DNA of 7,391 bases from the NCBI GenBank assembly GCA_014729495.1, contig WJJV01000092.1, positions 1 through 7,391 on the forward strand, given 5' to 3'. The notes below the pieces were generated by a model, which was given only the letters and a program-made list of their open reading frames with translations, searched no databases and was not told where the DNA came from. Of the stretch, positions 6,664-7,391 are shown piece by piece. Origin of the DNA: Candidatus Woesearchaeota archaeon. GTDB lineage: Archaea; Nanobdellota; Nanobdellia; Woesearchaeales; UBA12501. Within the stretch, counting starts at the first letter, position 1. The number at the start of each line of letters is the position of its first letter. The translations under genes and the position numbers were made by a program.

Positions 6664-7391
6664 TTATACAACCTTGAATTTTGTCTCTTCACAATCCTCT
6701 GCCATAGAATCATCTCTTACGCAGATCTTTACAGCATACTCTCCAGTATTAGAGGGTGTAAAGGACAGCATTCCTGTTACTGAATCTATGTTCATAAGAT
6801 TGCTGTCAGTGAAATACTCGAGATTATCATCTTTGTTAAAATCGGTTGCATTTACATCATATATAAACTGGTTTCCTTTTGCAACAACAAAAAAAGGGAT
6901 GAAATCAATCTTAGGGGGAGTATTAGCTTTCAGTCTAACAGCAAAATCTATTATAAGAGGAGAATCTCCAATGTATGATTCATTGTCAAATATTGAATAT
7001 ACAATGTTCTCATTGTCATAAGGAAGTGCATTGAAAAGTACATCCTGTTGTGATATCTTCTGAAAATCAATCTTGCCATCCTGGGTTATATCATCCAGAA
7101 TCTGATTCTTTATGTCAATCATCTTACCAAAGCTTACTGGAACCTCTGCTATGAACTCAGACACAGTTATTGTTGAATCCTCCTCTTGGATTCTGATTGG
7201 GAAATCAACATCCACAACAACATTCTCATAAAGGATTTCAGAATCAACACTCATCTGGCCGAATCTGATCGTTTCATGGGAGAATGCATCTGTCTCAAAG
7301 ATGCATCTCTTAACAGAGTCCTCAACAAAAGTTGACAGCTCTCTTTCCATGAAATCAATTGAAGGAGATGTATCTCTGCCATACTCAAGAT
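6664..7391 (-). CDS. Partial envelope/pilin-like DPANN protein with C-terminal Ig-like domain
   Basis: The frame remains open to the window edge, so the 5' end is missing and 241 residues are visible; the ATG at 7350 is internal. The first visible residues, LEYGRDTSPSIDFMEREL, followed by a helix ending in a cysteine (FVEDSVKRCI), look like a protein family common in Woesearchaeota/Pacearchaeota-type genomes. As I remember it, that family begins with a pilin-like hydrophobic N-terminus and has an extracellular body; the N-terminus cannot be checked here. The middle is mixed alpha/beta (YENVVVDVDFPIRI). The last 85 or so residues form an Ig/cadherin-like domain of the He_PIG kind: GNQFIYDVNATDFNKDDNLEY, then MNIDSVTGMLSFTPSNTGEY and VKICVRDDS. 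There is a D.N.DD calcium-type motif and a cysteine pair (KICVRDDSMAEDCEE). Its stop is one base from the start of the exported synthetase-domain gene, so the two are cotranscribed and both act at the cell surface. Confidence 0.8.
   Translation of the reverse strand, partial: LEYGRDTSPSIDFMERELSTFVEDSVKRCIFETDAFSHETIRFGQMSVDSEILYENVVVDVDFPIRIQEEDSTITVSEFIAEVPVSFGKMIDIKNQILDDITQDGKIDFQKISQQDVLFNALPYDNENIVYSIFDNESYIGDSPLIIDFAVRLKANTPPKIDFIPFFVVAKGNQFIYDVNATDFNKDDNLEYFTDSNLMNIDSVTGMLSFTPSNTGEYAVKICVRDDSMAEDCEETKFKVV
6670..6675 (-). promoter_or_regulatory. Ribosome binding site deciding the start at 6662
   Basis: AAGGTT, then seven bases, then ATG on the minus strand. The site lies within the last codons of the upstream gene, and the spacer contains that gene's TAA stop (6666-6664), so translation of the two genes is probably coupled. 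The earlier ATG at 6713 has only a weak AAGAG before it and would put 17 charged or mixed residues in front of the signal peptide. Confidence 0.6.

Noticed and set aside
6663..6713. Start of the large exported protein at the ATG at 6713
   Set aside because: It would overlap the upstream gene by 50 bases, place 17 non-conserved-looking residues ahead of a textbook signal peptide, and lacks a good ribosome site. The ATG at 6662 has all three supports.

Overview
The window looks like chromosomal DNA from an archaeon, most likely a DPANN lineage of the Woesearchaeota/Pacearchaeota type. The base composition is AT-rich. TATA-like boxes (TTTATAAA, TTTATATA) and Shine-Dalgarno sequences of the AGGTGAT kind sit just upstream of starts, and terminators are plain T-tracts. 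Two proteins (positions 216-629 and 6664-7391) resemble conserved uncharacterised DPANN families as I remember them. The taxonomic call rests on reading alone.

Layout from left to right. Positions 1-215 hold no gene but are rich in secondary structure: a cloverleaf-like set of hairpins (2-92) and a perfect 14-bp inverted repeat (118-131/176-189). A 137-aa conserved small protein follows on the minus strand (216-629). It is divergent from a 377-aa cytoplasmic protein on the plus strand (726-1859) that ends in an intact RelA/SpoT-type HD alarmone-hydrolase domain. This gene meets, stop codon to stop codon, an unrecognised 105-aa minus-strand protein (1860-2177). Next on the minus strand is a 1481-aa exported protein (2217-6662). 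It has a signal peptide, a beta-rich stalk, a calcium-loop motif, TPR-like repeats, a glycine/alanine-rich hydrophobic segment and, at the C-terminus, a RelA/SpoT nucleotide pyrophosphokinase domain with its recognisable catalytic residues. One base upstream of it ends a partial envelope/pilin-like protein with a C-terminal Ig-like domain (6664-7391, running off the window).

The main point of interest is the pairing. A secreted, multidomain protein carries an alarmone-synthetase warhead-like C-terminus. Next to it is a stand-alone, soluble HD hydrolase of the kind that degrades the products of such synthetases, with a small orphan gene directly downstream of the synthetase. Alarmone synthetase/hydrolase machinery is uncommon in archaea. 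The architecture is closer to a polymorphic toxin with immunity genes (compare bacterial Tas1 and the toxSAS/small alarmone hydrolase pairs) than to a housekeeping stringent-response enzyme. The functional link is inference; the domain calls are well supported by motifs.
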